Below, one piece after another: positions 32,092-43,855 of a DNA stretch of 64,000 bases. The DNA lies in NCBI GenBank assembly GCA_964017185.1, contig OZ024879.1:39582383-39646382 (forward strand), given 5' to 3'. The position numbers were made by a program, and so were the translations under genes. The notes beneath the pieces were generated by a model, which saw only the letters and a list, made by a program, of their open reading frames with translations, was not told where the DNA came from and made no database searches. Within the stretch, counting starts at the first letter, position 1, and every line of letters begins with the position of its first letter. This DNA comes from Rugalucina vietnamica. Lineage: Eukaryota; Mollusca; Bivalvia; Lucinida; Lucinidae.

Positions 32092-34270
32092 TCAGATAAT
32101 GGCATTCAGATAATCCTTTATAGTCTGTGGTATTTCTACACTAGACACATATCTATGTATCTGACGTCTTGGAAAATGTTTTCTCAGAACAGTTCGACAT
32201 AGACATACTAGATGCCTTGGTCCGTTCAAACACTGCTTTAGATATTCTAACACGTGATTCCTTTCCAGTGGAAGACGTCCTCCAAATCCATAACCACGAT
32301 GGTGTCCCTCTAACAGTTCATCCTCAGTATCGTCTGACGGAACCATTGGCAAATGAATTGCCTCCACCATATAAGCACGGGCGTAGTTGAATCCAGCTTC
32401 CATTAGGAGTGGTACAGCATAATCCAGGACAGATTCGTGTAATTCAGCATCCATAATGTATGTTCCTGGTTCAATTGTTTCTGGATTATTCATTGCATTC
32501 GTAGTGCCTACCCCCATCCTAAGTCTTTTATACAGAATGTGGTCTTTGTAGTGTTTAAGACCAAAGCCAACAACTGTTTTATTCATATCCGATACATTTT
32601 CGTATAGCAGGAGCTCGAGAATTTTTCTCCATTCTCGTTTGTTATACGCATCGTCCTCTTTAAGTATACACAACTGCAGAACCAGTGTTTGTCCTCCTTG
32701 GAGTAATACTTCGTTGTTTATTGAATCGTTGTATATCCTAAGTCCTTTCGGAAACACTGTGTCAATGTCTGCTCCAAGCTCCAACAGAGTTTGGACTACT
32801 TCCATGCTCAACTGATTATGTCTTGATATATATGACTGGAGAGGTGTAAGACCTTCATGCGTTGCGTATTCCATAGAGGTTGCATTGAATGGAGTATTGA
32901 TGAGCTCAGAAATATCTGGTAGTTGTTTCATTGCATGTTTTATTTGCAATCCAGAGGACGTATAGTGAGTTAATAAACCGTAGAGATATACAAAGTTTGA
33001 TACAGTTTTGGCCTCCTTTAGGTTTTTAAGTTCCTTTTGTGAATAACTTTTGCGACTGTTCCTCCAATTGAAAGCTTCACATACCATAATTAATGGGTGA
33101 CCTTCCCCATTGCGGACAGTAAGTAATGGGTTCCCATCCGAAGTAGTACATCCCTCCGAAAGTAACTGCAATGATTTGTCGAAAATGTCTCGTTGATTGT
33201 ACATGACGGCAAGCTTTATAATTGAAGGTACATCAACGAACAAATCATAGCGCCTAAAATCGTCAGGGTCATAATAAGGATCAGCCCCTAAAGAGCTTCG
33301 CCACTGTTCATTTTCGGTCATGATATCATCTAAAATGTCATTTAACATTTCTGTCAGGTTATTCTTAAACAACAATTCATATACCCGTTCTCTAGTTGAA
33401 AGATAGGGAGCACGGTCTGCGCATTTAGTTAATAAACTCATCATTTTGAGATCCATTTTGGCAATGCAAAGCTCATGAAGAGAAGTCTGTTCAGCGCGCA
33501 ACACATTGCTTTGTCTTTCACATGCAAGGATTATCCGGGCACCCCATCCCGTAGCGGAATGTAAATTATTTTTGGCGAAAAGAGCTGCAACTGCAGCTTT
33601 ACCTTTTAGTACTGAAATGTGAAAAGGGTGTTTCTCATAGGAGCCTCGACGCGAGAAAACCGGTCTTCGGGGTTTCCGACCAGGTCCGACACAAACCGGC
33701 CTGTACAAGCTCAGAAAAGAGCTAGAAGCTTGAAATTTCGGATTTAAGTAGAAGAGGAATTGTACTATCCGAGTAGCGAAAACAAAGGCGCTGATCAGCT
33801 TCGCGGTTACCGCGAAGCTGATCTGCGCCTTTGTTTTCGCCTAGGCAAAAATCCGGTTTTCTCACGATGCGGCTCATAGTGTACGCTGTATAGTTTTCGA
33901 ATACTGATTTCACCACAACGATATCCGGAAATGAATGCCCATGACATCTCTTCCGAATCCAGGGCAGCCGCTATGTGGAAAATGTTGATTCCTGTTGGTC
34001 TCAAATAACTTTTAACAGTAAGTTTTGATGCGTGTGGACAATAACCATCTTTAATTGCCGTTGTCAATGTGTCTAATATCCCCATATTAACCTCACCATT
34101 GTCAGAAACGTACGACAAAAACTCGTGATCGTAGGCACATCTGCATAAACAATATGACGGTCCACACTTGTAGAACAAGTTGTTTTAAACACAAACTCAT
34201 AGACAGATATCCCCGTGTCCGGAATAGTTCGATTAGTCAAAAGATATCTGAATGTTTCAGCCGCATCCAT
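32092..34270 (-). pseudogene. ASB-like (ankyrin repeat + SOCS box) pseudogene, arm B, split by MITE2
   Basis: Homologue of 13231-15189. The N-terminal part starts at 34270 with MDAAETFRYLLTNRTIPD. About 2 extra bases near 34175 shift the frame, after which 34178-33880 continues in the new frame. A MITE2 (33638-33877) then interrupts the ankyrin region just before EKHPFHISVLKG. From there to the stop at 32092 the frame is open and includes ankyrin-like segments (TSLHELCIAK, GLTPLQSYISRHN, LLELGADIDT). It ends in a clear SOCS box (LCRTVLRKHFPRRQIHRYV, then IPQTIKDYL). This arm keeps the C terminus that arm A lost, while arm A keeps the N terminus. Both are non-functional as full-length proteins. 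Confidence 0.82.
33638..33877 (-). mobile_element. MITE2 copy inserted in ASB-like pseudogene
   Basis: GAGCCTCGACGCGAGAAAACC at the left, GGTTTTCTCACGATGCGGCTC at the right, and an inner hairpin around GGCGCTGATCAGCTTCGCGGTTACCGCGAAG. CTCATAG is found on both sides (33634-33640 and 33873-33879), overlapping the terminal repeat. In arm A the same codons run uninterrupted (13603-13635). Confidence 0.88.
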
Positions 34271-34491
34271 TAGTTAGTTTAATTATCCATTCAGAAACGG
34301 GCACAAAAACACACTATTTATCAATAAAAATGGGACAAAGACGTCCTATACAAACATAATTAGTTTAATTTTATCTACTTTTTACAGACGAGAGATTTCC
34401 GTATTTGGTAAAATGCTTTCAAGCGTGTGTAATATATTCGTCGCTGGTGAACACAAGGGTTGCGCTTCGAGGACGATTGCTTGCGCTTTAG

Positions 34492-34567
34492 CGCACTGTA
34501 CCGAATATTAGCGCAATGTACCGAATATTAGCGCATTGTAGCGAATATTAGCGCATTGTAGCGAATC
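34492..34567. repeat. 21-bp minisatellite
   Basis: About 3.5 units of GCGCAATGTACCGAATATTA / GCGCATTGTAGCGAATATTA. Confidence 0.85.
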
Positions 34568-34601
34568 GAATCCGACGCATGAATGAGAACTGTAACAATT
34601 A

Positions 34602-34878
34602 CATTACGAAAACTTGCCCATGCAATATACAGAGATTTTTAGCTTTAAAAATTGAAAATTTTCAGCTGAAACATTTTGATATTTTTCTTACTTTTGCTCA
34701 AAACATAGATTGTGGGTACACGTTAGAACCGCCTCGCCGAGGCGGTTCTAACGAGTACCCACAATCTATGTTTTGGAGCAAAAATAAGAAAAATAGGTCT
34801 ACCCCTGCATACCCCAGTTTTTTTATATAAAAGTGGGGTTTAAGGGGGTAGACGCTTCACGGACATGTTTTCCTGATG
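34602..34878 (+). mobile_element. MITE1 copy with 11-bp target duplication
   Basis: CATTACGAAAACTTGCCCAT at the left and CATGTTTTCCTGATG at the right. Both sides carry a perfect 11-bp direct repeat TGTAACAATTA (34591-34601 and 34879-34889). This fixes the ends of the family. A duplication of 9-11 bp with TIRs is typical of Mutator-like elements, so MITE1 may be a short MULE derivative (inference). The hairpin core with AACCGCCTCGCCGAGGCGGTT is intact. Confidence 0.92.
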
Positions 34879-35118
34879 TGTAACAATTAATTAGCCAACG
34901 AACGCATACGAAGGGAAACTTAGGCAAAAGCGAATTGTAGTGTTGAAATATGTGTATACGCTCGTAGATGTATGTGTATATGTTTTAGAAGTTATCAAAA
35001 AAGAAAGAAAAGAAAGAAATATTGATCAAATTTCAAGCTCTTCAAAGTTCGTATCAAAGTCGACGAAAGGGCGTCGAATCCAACAATTCAGAAATTTGTT
35101 TTTGACTTTCCCGATTTT

Positions 35119-35182
35119 AGCCATCTGTGTCAGACCTGGTCGGAAACCCCAAAGACTCGTTTTCTTGCATCACGGCTCATAT
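35119..35182 (+). mobile_element. MITE2 fragment (right end)
   Basis: GTGTCAGACCTGGTCGGAAACCCC ... CGTTTTCTTGCATCACGGCTCAT, the terminal 60 bp of the family. Confidence 0.6.
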
Positions 35183-35334
35183 GATGTCCTTGTTAGCAAA
35201 TCATATTATTCTGGATTCTGAGGGCAACCTCAAACAGTTCTGCTCAAATAAGGTTCAGACTTGGCGATACATGATAGGACTTAGTATATCCTGAAATGAA
35301 TTATGGATACTCAAAAATAGTATAGTTTTTGTTT

Positions 35335-35672
35335 TGTTTTCTTGTTACTCCCATCAATAAATTTCTGCTTATTCTTGAGAGTTGTACATTGTACCTCCAG
35401 TGTGTTTGCAGGATGAGCCTACATACATGAGGATAGAACCTGTGTATGGAACTTTAACCTGCACAGGGGATGACTGTCCCTGCACAGGGGGGTGGGGGGC
35501 CTCCAGTTAACGTCCCGATCCGAAGGACGGCGCACTGTAGCATGTCATTCCTGCAAATGACACGACGGGAAGCGTGTTCGGACCAACAATTTTTCCTCAC
35601 CGACGGCGGGGATCGAACCCGGGACCTCTAGCACAAGAAGCCAGTGCGCTAACCACTCGGCTTCGTCGCTTT
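35335..35672 (-). mobile_element. tRNA-headed SINE (type 3), reverse
   Basis: On the minus strand: a tRNA-like head with GAGTGGTTAGCGCACTGGC and B box GGGTTCGATCCCC (complement near 35607-35619), then GTCCGAACACGCTTCCC, GGAATGACATGCTACAGTGCGCCGTCC, and a tail ending near ACAAGAAAACAAAAC. A + strand copy is at 43450-43855. Confidence 0.8.
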
Positions 35673-36360
35673 AGAAAATACAGGGCCTCTCGTTCATTGC
35701 CCATCCTCTTCAAGACATAGTTAACAACTTAACAGCGATCAAATCGCTTGCATGAAGAGCGTTTCGTAAACGCAACACTCGTATACCTGCGCTCTTGACC
35801 GCTCCCTGTCGCATTCTATCGCGGGTGGATTAAACTAATATTACCTGCGCTGCGCAACGTATTTCGCTTTTTAAAGCCATGATTCGTAACCATTCACATC
35901 AAAGCGTAATCCTGCGTTTACCGTGCGATAAGAATTAATTGCAGGATTTGTTATATAACATATTTTCAAACACTTTCATCAAGAAAACGCAAAAGATAAC
36001 ATTATTCCCCCATTTTCGCAAGTCTGCGTTTTAGAAATACGCATAGGTGTGACGACCCCTTAAACACACAAACAGACAATTCCGAGTAGGATGGATAGTG
36101 GTATCTCTGAAGTTTGGCGTCAAAACTTTCGGCAGCTATAATATTCGGCCGTTTCACGGTATGCACGGTGTGCAATTACCAGCAGTTTGTACTAACAAAC
36201 CACTGCTGAGAAACACGTGGTACGAAATGGCGCACAATGAAATTCTGTCCGAAGTTAAGATGAGGAATTCTTAACCGCTCGGCCACGGGGCCGCTAAGAT
36301 GAGGAATTCGAGTTTTCTCCTGTAACTTTATTGACTGATATATAGATGCAATCAATGGCG
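35673..36360. other. Non-coding stretch with a SINE-head fragment
   Basis: No gene. 36245-36310 carries an inverted tRNA-like piece (AACCGCTCGGCCACGGGG) with GTTAAGATGAGGAATTC-like sequence repeated on both sides (36255 and 36295), consistent with a small insertion. Confidence 0.4.
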
Positions 36361-36524
36361 AAATTGAACATTTTATATTGAATGAAAGTAACATAAGGAA
36401 TCCAGTTTATTTCGTTTTCGCAAACACTTCCGCCCCATGAACATATAGTACTTCCAACACAATAACATTGAACGAAATAACCGGGATTTCTTATGTTACT
36501 TTCTTTCAATAAATGTTCAGTTTC
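36361..36524. mobile_element. Small inverted-repeat element
   Basis: TTGAACATTTTATATTGAATGAAAGTAACATAAG faces CTTATGTTACTTTCTTTCAATAAATGTTCAG across about 90 bp. Probable short MITE, non-coding. Confidence 0.6.
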
Positions 36525-36559
36525 TGCATTGACTGCACCTATCTATCAGTCGACGAATT

Positions 36560-36765
36560 GATTCTCCCATCGTTATCAATTGGCTGAGTCCAGTTTCATT
36601 TTTAGGGGTGTTAGGTGACTTTTATTTTTTATCTCATTTTTGATGAAATTTCTCTGTGCAAACAGAATAGCCTCAGATGGGACGTCGCGTGCTGCGGCGT
36701 CACATCTGGGGCTATACTGTTTGCCTATGTCCCACAAAAGGGATGCCAGACTTATATGAGTTAAC
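36560..36765 (+). mobile_element. Palindromic element P3 copy
   Basis: TGAGTCCAGTTTCATTTTTAGG, then the hairpin GCAAACAGAATAGCCTCAGATG...CACATCTGGGGCTATACTGTTTGC, then CCCACAAAAGGGATGCCAGAC. Confidence 0.75.
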
Positions 36766-38664
36766 ACTTCTTACAGGTAAGGAACTCTCCAATAACCATT
36801 TCTCAACAACTTTAATTGCTACAAAATGTACATTATTTGATATACTGAAAATAGTCAGCATATTGTGGCATCTTCCTGCTTAAATTTCCAGTTACCTCTG
36901 ATAAGCATATTTTTGAAAGGTGGCTTTAATTTACAACAATTCTTCGGCACTTTTAATGCCGAAAGTTTATAAGGGACCATTCCATATAAGCTTTGAAGGC
37001 ATCCAAAAATGATTCTCTGTACAAACTACATGTATATAATAACATTGAATACAATTTAGCCATCCACACCATTATGCATCTATTGTTTTAGGTTGTGTAT
37101 ATTATTTTGATGCTTCCATGTGGCTATTTAACATGTTATCTATTTTTATATAGACAATTCCAAACGCTGGCCAATGCGCTACACGTAAGTTGCGCATACA
37201 CTGAGTACGTACTCCACACGTTGCATACGTTCCGAGTGCGCCGCTGGCACGTTGCCATACGGCCGTGTACGCCCAGGCATTTGTGCATTGAGGATGCACA
37301 GAATTTCCTACGTATGCCGACGCAAGTTGATGAACGTTACCTGTTAAGCCTCTATTTCACTGGAATGCGACAACTATTTCGCGAATAGTTTGCGACTAAG
37401 ATTAACAATAATATGAACCTAAGGCATTGCCTTTAAAGCGACACCGATACCTTGAATATAATAGCAAAATACTTTCTCCATTTTCAATAACCACAATAAT
37501 AAATAGAAATCATTGATTGAAAATGTGTTTAAGTTTGATGGGTAATGGAGATAATTTATGTGTAAACATTATCCATCCCTACTTAGCCACATAGCCATTA
37601 ATGTGACTCTGAAATATAACAACAATGTTGGCATTCTTAAGGATATCAAATGGAAACTAAACTCGTTCTACAATTTCAAACAATTATTTATTCAGATTGC
37701 AATAATGAAAATCATAGAAATTTTGAACACATAATTGGATCTGGTGAAGCATTTACCCAACCTATTTGGGAAATGTGTGTCCCTTTGTCAACGTTTCTTC
37801 ACAATTTTCATGACAATGATGCAAAAAGTCTAGGAAAATTTTACTGCAAGTGTACAACTTGTGATAAAAGCTTGTAAGAATGAAGCTCAATAAATGAAAG
37901 TATCAATGGTATTTCCCCATTCAAGTGTATAGGCAACATACGTTGACCTTTCCCTATAGTAGGATAAGGTCATCACAGGGCCATGACTTATACATAAATT
38001 TTAGTGCCCTACATTTGAATGCTACATGCAAAGTTTCTTTGAAATCGGCCCACTGGTTCCAGGAAAGAAGATTTTTGAAGGGTTTTTACCATATACATGT
38101 ATAGGCATTGCGGCCATCTTGGTCATGTGACCAGGTTTTTATAAACGTGTTGCTACCCCTTTCTATAGATGCTCAACATAAACTTTGGCTTTGATGGGCC
38201 AAGCAGTTTGAGAGAAGATCTTAGAACATTATGGTAAAATATAAATATTGCCCTTGTTGGCCAATTTCAGATTCAATTTTCATGAAACTCGGGTTTGTAG
38301 CTGTGGGACTCCAGCCCATCATAATCTGTTTAATTGATGACCCTAGGATGACCAGATCTCAGGTAAGCAATTATAGGTCCACTTGTCCTCTGGTTTCTTA
38401 TTTAGCCACAATGATTTAAATATTTATATGACTTTCTTGATGCCAAAAAATTCACCTATGTTGCCATAATTTGCCAAAATTTAAATGTAGCTATACTACA
38501 AAAATTTTGATAAGGATCACTTTGTCTGTATTTTGCCTGAGGCCTATAGCCAATATATTTTCAAAATTCTTAGTAATTGAAAGTTTGATTAAATTCTCTT
38601 TCTTCATTTTTAACAAAACATGTCTCCGAACAAATGCATCCCTAAAATTTGCCAAAACACAAAA

Positions 38665-38935
38665 CAGGGGGAGCTCGGTGGCATCAAGGCAGAGTATCAG
38701 ACTTGGAATCAAGAGGTCCTGTGTTTCGTAAGAACAAGCGGCACTGTGTCGCATCCTTGAGCAAGACACATTTAGTTACTCCCCATAGTAATGGTTAAAC
38801 CGAAGAAGCTTTGGCTCCCTCATGACTAAATTATTTTGACTGGGATCTAAAGCCTCACAATGAACAAAAGCCAACTGTGTTGGCCTAGGGTGTGCACATT
38901 TTCCGTTCACTGGATTCAATAAACAGTTAATCACA
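38665..38935 (+). mobile_element. tRNA-headed SINE (type 2), diverged
   Basis: GAGCTCGGTGGCATCAAGGCAGAG head, TTGAGCAAGACACATTTAGTTAC, GGTTAAACCGAAGAAGCTTTGGC and TTGACTGGGA.CTAAAGCC, matching the order at 53909-54115. Confidence 0.6.
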
Positions 38936-40754
38936 AAAAAGTTTCTTTGTTGAAAAGCTTTATATCAAATTGATGAAATAGGCATTTTCCAAGATTCCAA
39001 AAATTTAAGATTTTTTGTCAAAATTTTTTGTCAAAAAATTGAGAAAAAATGTGATTGCCTAAATATAATCTCCAATCAATCAGAAGTTGGTTGGTGAAAC
39101 AAATTGAATTCTGATCACTGTTTTGATAGATATGGGCTTTTAAAATATTCCTGTATGGGATTTAAACTGGAGTGATTCTGAGCAAACTTTCAGCAGTACA
39201 TGTATATGTTAATACAACATGTTCATACATCAATAAAATTAATAAAGTATGCTCAACTCTGCCATTTTGTTTACAACCATAAATAAAATATGTTTGCCCT
39301 GCTGTACAAAAAATCATAGTCAATGACTATACACAATTAAAAAAGACCATAAACCCAAGATCAAGCATGAGTGGTAGCTCAAACCAGAGGACCAATGGTC
39401 CTGTAAACGCTCACCTGAGATCTGTGATACATGTATATACCAATAAACTTGACTAATATGGTCATATGCATGTATATAGCCCCAGGCATTTTAACAATTT
39501 ACTGCATATACAACCCTAGCTGACCCTGCAATAAAATAAGGTCAACGTCATCACAAGGTTATCATTTATGTACACATTGTAGTACTCTAGTCCCACATGC
39601 TACATGCAAAGTTTGGTTGAAATCAGTTCCACTGGTTCCAGAGAAGAATACTTTTGAAGGCTTTTTACCGTATATGGGCATGCATGCCATCTTGGTCATA
39701 TGACCTACATTATTTAAGTTACACATTGATCTTTAAAAATGACAGACGATGGATGGACGTCGGGTACCTGCCTATCCTATAAGCTCAAGATACTGTGAGC
39801 CTTTGGCTAAGGTGAGCCAAAGGCCTGCAAGATTCAAAGCTTAAATAATGGACACTTAGACGGACCTTCATGCTAACACATGCCTTTCGTAATGATATAA
39901 TCATGTAAATTTAAACGCATTTAATTTTTCTCTTCTGGTGATTCAAGATCTTTCGCTTTCTTGTAGAGCATTATATCAAGTTGAGACCAAATGTAAATTT
40001 AGCCAGATACGTGAGCCATTGCATCTGGCATATTGAGTTAACTGCTACATGTTACTGTATTCCCAACAATCACAATTCATGGTTAAAGAATGTGCACCAA
40101 GGACTGAAAATACGCTTATTATAGACAGATGCTTTATCTAGTGACTGAAATTATGTGGACTTGTCATGATCACCAAATCAATCAGTGGGTTTCTCTTCTT
40201 CATGGTCTCTATGTCCAAATTCACAACACCATGCCTCGATTTGGCAAAAGTGACTGATCCGTATTGCCAAAGAAATTCTTCCGACTGAATTGATGCTTAA
40301 CGTCCCAGTCAACAGCAATGGTCCAAGAATGGTCCAAAAATGATTCCAAGATGCAGTTGACCAGTGTCTTCATTTTCCAAAATTTCAGCCACTACAGTGC
40401 ATGAATATTATTTCTTGCTTTGGGTCCCAGGTCAGTCTTGCACTGTCTGTAGCTCTTGAACTCCATCATCATCATAACCATGTCTAACAATCTGTCCACA
40501 TAATCTGAAAAGCATAAGTATCATCTATAATAAAATTTGCTATCAAGCTAGATTTAACATGCTTATGAGAATAGTAATACAGTAAAATAATTAAACAAAT
40601 AAATTTGGCAAAGCAAATCACTCAAATCAAGGCAACAAAAATAAACAACAATACGCATGCAGCTCTATCAGGGATTTTCATGTAAAACAACATGGAAAAG
40701 GCAGCGTCCAGCAGTAAATAAATGAAATTTGTACAGTTTTGTTTTCTAATCAGT

Positions 40755-40915
40755 TTAATGTCCCTTTCAAGATTATCCAGCTCATATGAGATGGGCCGAA
40801 GGGCCATTAAACAGGTTGGCGAAAAAGGGGGGAACCCCAGAGAAAAACCTGCTGTCACACCTGCAAGCAGAACTTGGCTTGCCTCACATGTTGCCAGTGC
40901 GGGACTCGAACACAG
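40755..40915 (-). mobile_element. SINE (type 4) body fragment, reverse
   Basis: CCTTTCAAGATTATCCAGCTCATATGAGA, CAGAGAAAAACCTGC, AGCAGAACTTGGCTTGCCTCACAT and GGGACTCGAAC match 31085-31225; the tRNA-like head is missing. Confidence 0.6.
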
Positions 40916-42452
40916 AATTGAAACAACCCTGAACAGTTGTACTAGTACAACACCACAAGACTTGTTATATTGGGAAAATTCCACTCAATAGACATTTTGT
41001 AAATTACCTATGTTTTGAACAGATTTAACTTGTTTGGCTACTGAGATGTGGCTACTGGGGATCCTTTCTCATTTTTTGCGTGGAAATCTTCCACATATGT
41101 TTGCCTGTCATGGTTACATTCTATTTAAGTGAAGACACACAGTGTTCAGGCTGAAACAGAAACGATGAGCTGTGATTATAATCAAACAAAAAGAAGTTGT
41201 ACACAGTGCACTGATTGCTCACCTGAGTCAACAAGATCTGTCACTGGACAAAAGAAGTATTTTTTCTGCTGTACCCAATTGGACATGTGGACTCGGACTC
41301 CAGAGGCATGGATGGTAGGTTTTATAGGGTTATTACAGTTATTCTATTTGGCTCCATGTTTGGAAACCAGCGTCCTGAGTGATCCAACCTGATCCTTGAC
41401 GTAATGCAACCCTTCCCTCATCTAAATGATACTTTCGAAAAAATTTGATTGCGCCTTAGAGATATTCATGTTTGAAAGTGTGGACAGAAAGGATGCACAG
41501 ACAGACTCTGGCACAGGTATCACCCTATAAGCTCAACTTGTGAGCCTTCAGCTCAGGTGAGCTAAAAACATATGGTGTAAAAATCAGACAAAAGAATCTG
41601 CAAGGATAAGATCAGTGTCTATTTGGTTTGTTTTGCATTGAAGTTAGGATTGTTAATTTTTGTGCAAATACAATCTATCAAGTACCATGCAATGTTCTCA
41701 GTCATTGTGCTGCACAATGTGCAATTTTCAATCAATAATACTTATGAATTTGCAAAACTGCTCATGTCTTACATTGACCACAAAAGCATATAACCTACCC
41801 TCCATCCATACTCAGGTAAATGAAGTTGACACGCTTATTGAAGTGACAACAAATCGTATAGAAGGACTATATCTCTAGGTTTGCACGGCCAGTGACATCT
41901 TCCTGAATCTTTCAAGATGTATTGTCCCAAAATCACATCAGCAAATCGTTTGTGGGGTTTGAAACCTGGAATAAAATTTCAATTTTTCATTTATGGAGTA
42001 ACAGCTCTAAATGAACAATATTCAACATACACTATACTGAACAGACTGTACACCACAACCTGTTTGTTTGCATGTCCATGCCAATGTCTGAGCTGTCCAA
42101 TCTGTATTATAATGAGAGTAAAGTGATATACCCGGTATAGCAAAACCAGTCTCAGTAAAATGACCAATTGTGGTCTAGCATTTGCTCTGAGTTCCACCCA
42201 AATCTGTGCAGTAATAAATGAGTTGAGGTGTATCAAATTATTATTAACTAAATTACTAGTCTAAGTATCTCTTGCCATACCCCACATTCAAAATACTGTT
42301 AATTATTATCCATCAATTTTTTGCTATTGCATCGATTTTCCAACCTTCTCATTAATTGCTAGAATTGGGCCCTTGACTTTGTTTAAAAATAAACTTAGAG
42401 GGTAAACCTGTCAAATCGGTGGGAAAATGCGCTAGTTAGATCATCTTTCTTA

Positions 42453-42745
42453 AAGCCCCTATCTCACTGGAATGCGACAACTGGAGACTAGTTCGCAAAA
42501 AGTTTGCAACTATTTCGCGACAAAGACTGACAACATAAACACAACTTTCACGTTGCAGTCTCATTGAAAAGACATTTATGCGACAAATTCGCGAATTTTG
42601 GTCTAATTTTGAAAATATATCTCGCAACTGTTGCGCGACATTTGTGAGAATGTCTCACAACTTTCCCACGAATGTAGCTTATTTTCATTTTAATTCGTAC
42701 GACAGTTGCACGACATTCATATGAATGTCGCTTAGTTTTATTTTC
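42453..42745 (+). mobile_element. TIR element rich in TCGCGCGAC motifs, left part
   Basis: It begins CCCCTATCTCACTGGAATGCGAC, the inverted form of the end at 45395-45425. It continues with ACATAAACACAACTTTCACG, GACATTTATGCGACAAATTCGCGAATTT, GTCTAATTTTGAAAATAT and AATGTCTCACAACTTTCCCACGAATGTAG, all repeated at 44455-44610. The right half is missing. Confidence 0.65.
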
Positions 42746-43449
42746 TCACCAGTGTATGAAGCTTAGGATCTGGGATTGCTGGATATGGTATGGGGACACA
42801 GAAGCTAAGTATCCAGTAGCAGATGCCGAGACACTTCCTTTATTAAAAGCAATCACATATTTTTTTTGTGTATTCTTTACACTTTCCTTGGAACACGATG
42901 TGGTAATTTATCTATCTATTTATTGATATCTATTGATACTGTGACAGTATTATGCGCAGGGCTGCCTGAGGTGGAGGAATGCCAGCTCGGCTTCCTGGAA
43001 TGTGCCTGTGAAACCACCGCATTCGGCGACAGCCAGCGACCACATACCTTCTGTCGTGTTCTTGATTAATTTTTGTATTTCTATTCAGAAATATATTCGT
43101 CCAAGCCGGGACGTGAACTCGCAACCTACGGAATAGGTACATGTATGTAGCTCAGAAACTCCTGTATGAAACCACCGAGCTATTCCAACGCCCCGCAGCA
43201 ACATGATTTTTTACTATAATTTTGCATATTTTTTTTTTACTGTGTGCTGAGTCTATAAATTTCTGACCATTACCCCAGAAGCTATGGATTTGTGACTTGC
43301 TCAAGGCCACAATGAACGCCCCCCCCCCCGGCTGATGATTGAACCCGAGACATCTGGGACCGGAGTCCATCACTCTACCCCTGTGCGAGTACCACCCATG
43401 AATACGCTCCATATCATTTCACTAAAGTAGACTAGAGTTTCCGTAAACC
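42746..43449. other. Non-coding stretch with tRNA-like SINE remnants
   Basis: No gene. Inverted tRNA-like pieces are at about 43100-43190 (GGGACGTGAACTCGCAACC) and 43265-43400 (TTGCTCAAGGCCACAATG, then TGATTGAACCCGAGACATC). The second is a diverged type 2 SINE head. A C10 run is at 43321-43330. Confidence 0.45.
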
Positions 43450-43855
43450 AAGAGTTACGTCGAGTGGTTAGCGCACTGGCTTCTTGTGCTAGAGGTCCCG
43501 GGTTCGATCCCCGTCGGCGGCGAGGAAACTTTGTTGGTCCGAACACGCTTCCCTTCGTGTCATTTGCAGGAATGACATGATACAGTGCGCCGTCCTTCGG
43601 ATCGGGATGTTAACTGGAGGCCCCCTGTGCAGGCAGTCATCCCCTGTGCAGGTTAAAGATCCCTACACAGGTTCTATCCTGAATCTTAATAATTTACTGG
43701 TGACACGCCAAATGACATTATTTCACCAGGGTTAGGGTAGGCATATCCTCATGCATGCAGGCACATCCTGCAAAACACACCGGAGTGTACAATGTACACC
43801 TCCCAAGAATAATCAGAAATTGATTGATGGGAGTAACAAGAAAACAAAAACAAAA
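43450..43855 (+). mobile_element. tRNA-headed SINE (type 3)
   Basis: Head with GAGTGGTTAGCGCACTGGC near 43463 and B box GGTTCGATCCCC near 43501. The body has GGTCCGAACACGCTTCCC, TCATTTGCAGGAATGACATG, CAGTGCGCCGTCCTTCGGATC and CCCCTGTGCAGG. The tail has ACCTCCCAAGAATAATCAG and AACAAGAAAACAAAAACAAAA. The best-preserved SINE in the window. Confidence 0.82.

Larger units (their letters stand above)
28690..34440. repeat. Inverted segmental duplication, arm B
   Basis: Reverse complement of arm A (13040-17650). Later insertions present here and not in arm A are element X (29107-30020), a MITE2 at 30734-30971, a MITE2 inside the pseudogene (33638-33877), and the LINE at the left edge. The arm spacing is about 11 kb. 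Divergence is roughly 10-15 percent by eye, so the event is not recent. Confidence 0.85.
36766..42452. other. Long non-coding stretch with dispersed repeats
   Basis: No gene supported on either strand. A repeated block (ATGCAAAGTTT..TTGAAATC, CCACTGGTTCCAG, GAAGATTTTTGAAGG.TTTTTACC, GCCATCTTGGTCAT.TGACC) occurs at about 37930-38160 and 39520-39720. A related piece at 41500-41570 ends in CAGCTCAGGTGAGCTAAAA, matching GGTGAGC elements near 39405 and 39815. A type 2 SINE lies at 38665-38935. An inverted type 4 SINE body is at 40755-40915. The 75-codon frame at 37650-37877 has no recognisable domain. Confidence 0.5.

Noticed and set aside
34492-34567. CRISPR-like short repeats
   Set aside because: Direct tandem 21-bp units without spacers; a minisatellite.
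37650-37877. A 75-codon frame in the gene-free middle part
   Set aside because: No domain, splice partner or homologue recognised; composition like its AT-rich surroundings.
40622-40984. A 120-codon minus-strand frame
   Set aside because: Its middle is a SINE body fragment on the reverse strand; no independent protein features.
43455-43525. Possible tRNA gene
   Set aside because: Same head-plus-body unit is found inverted at 35600-35672; it is a SINE.
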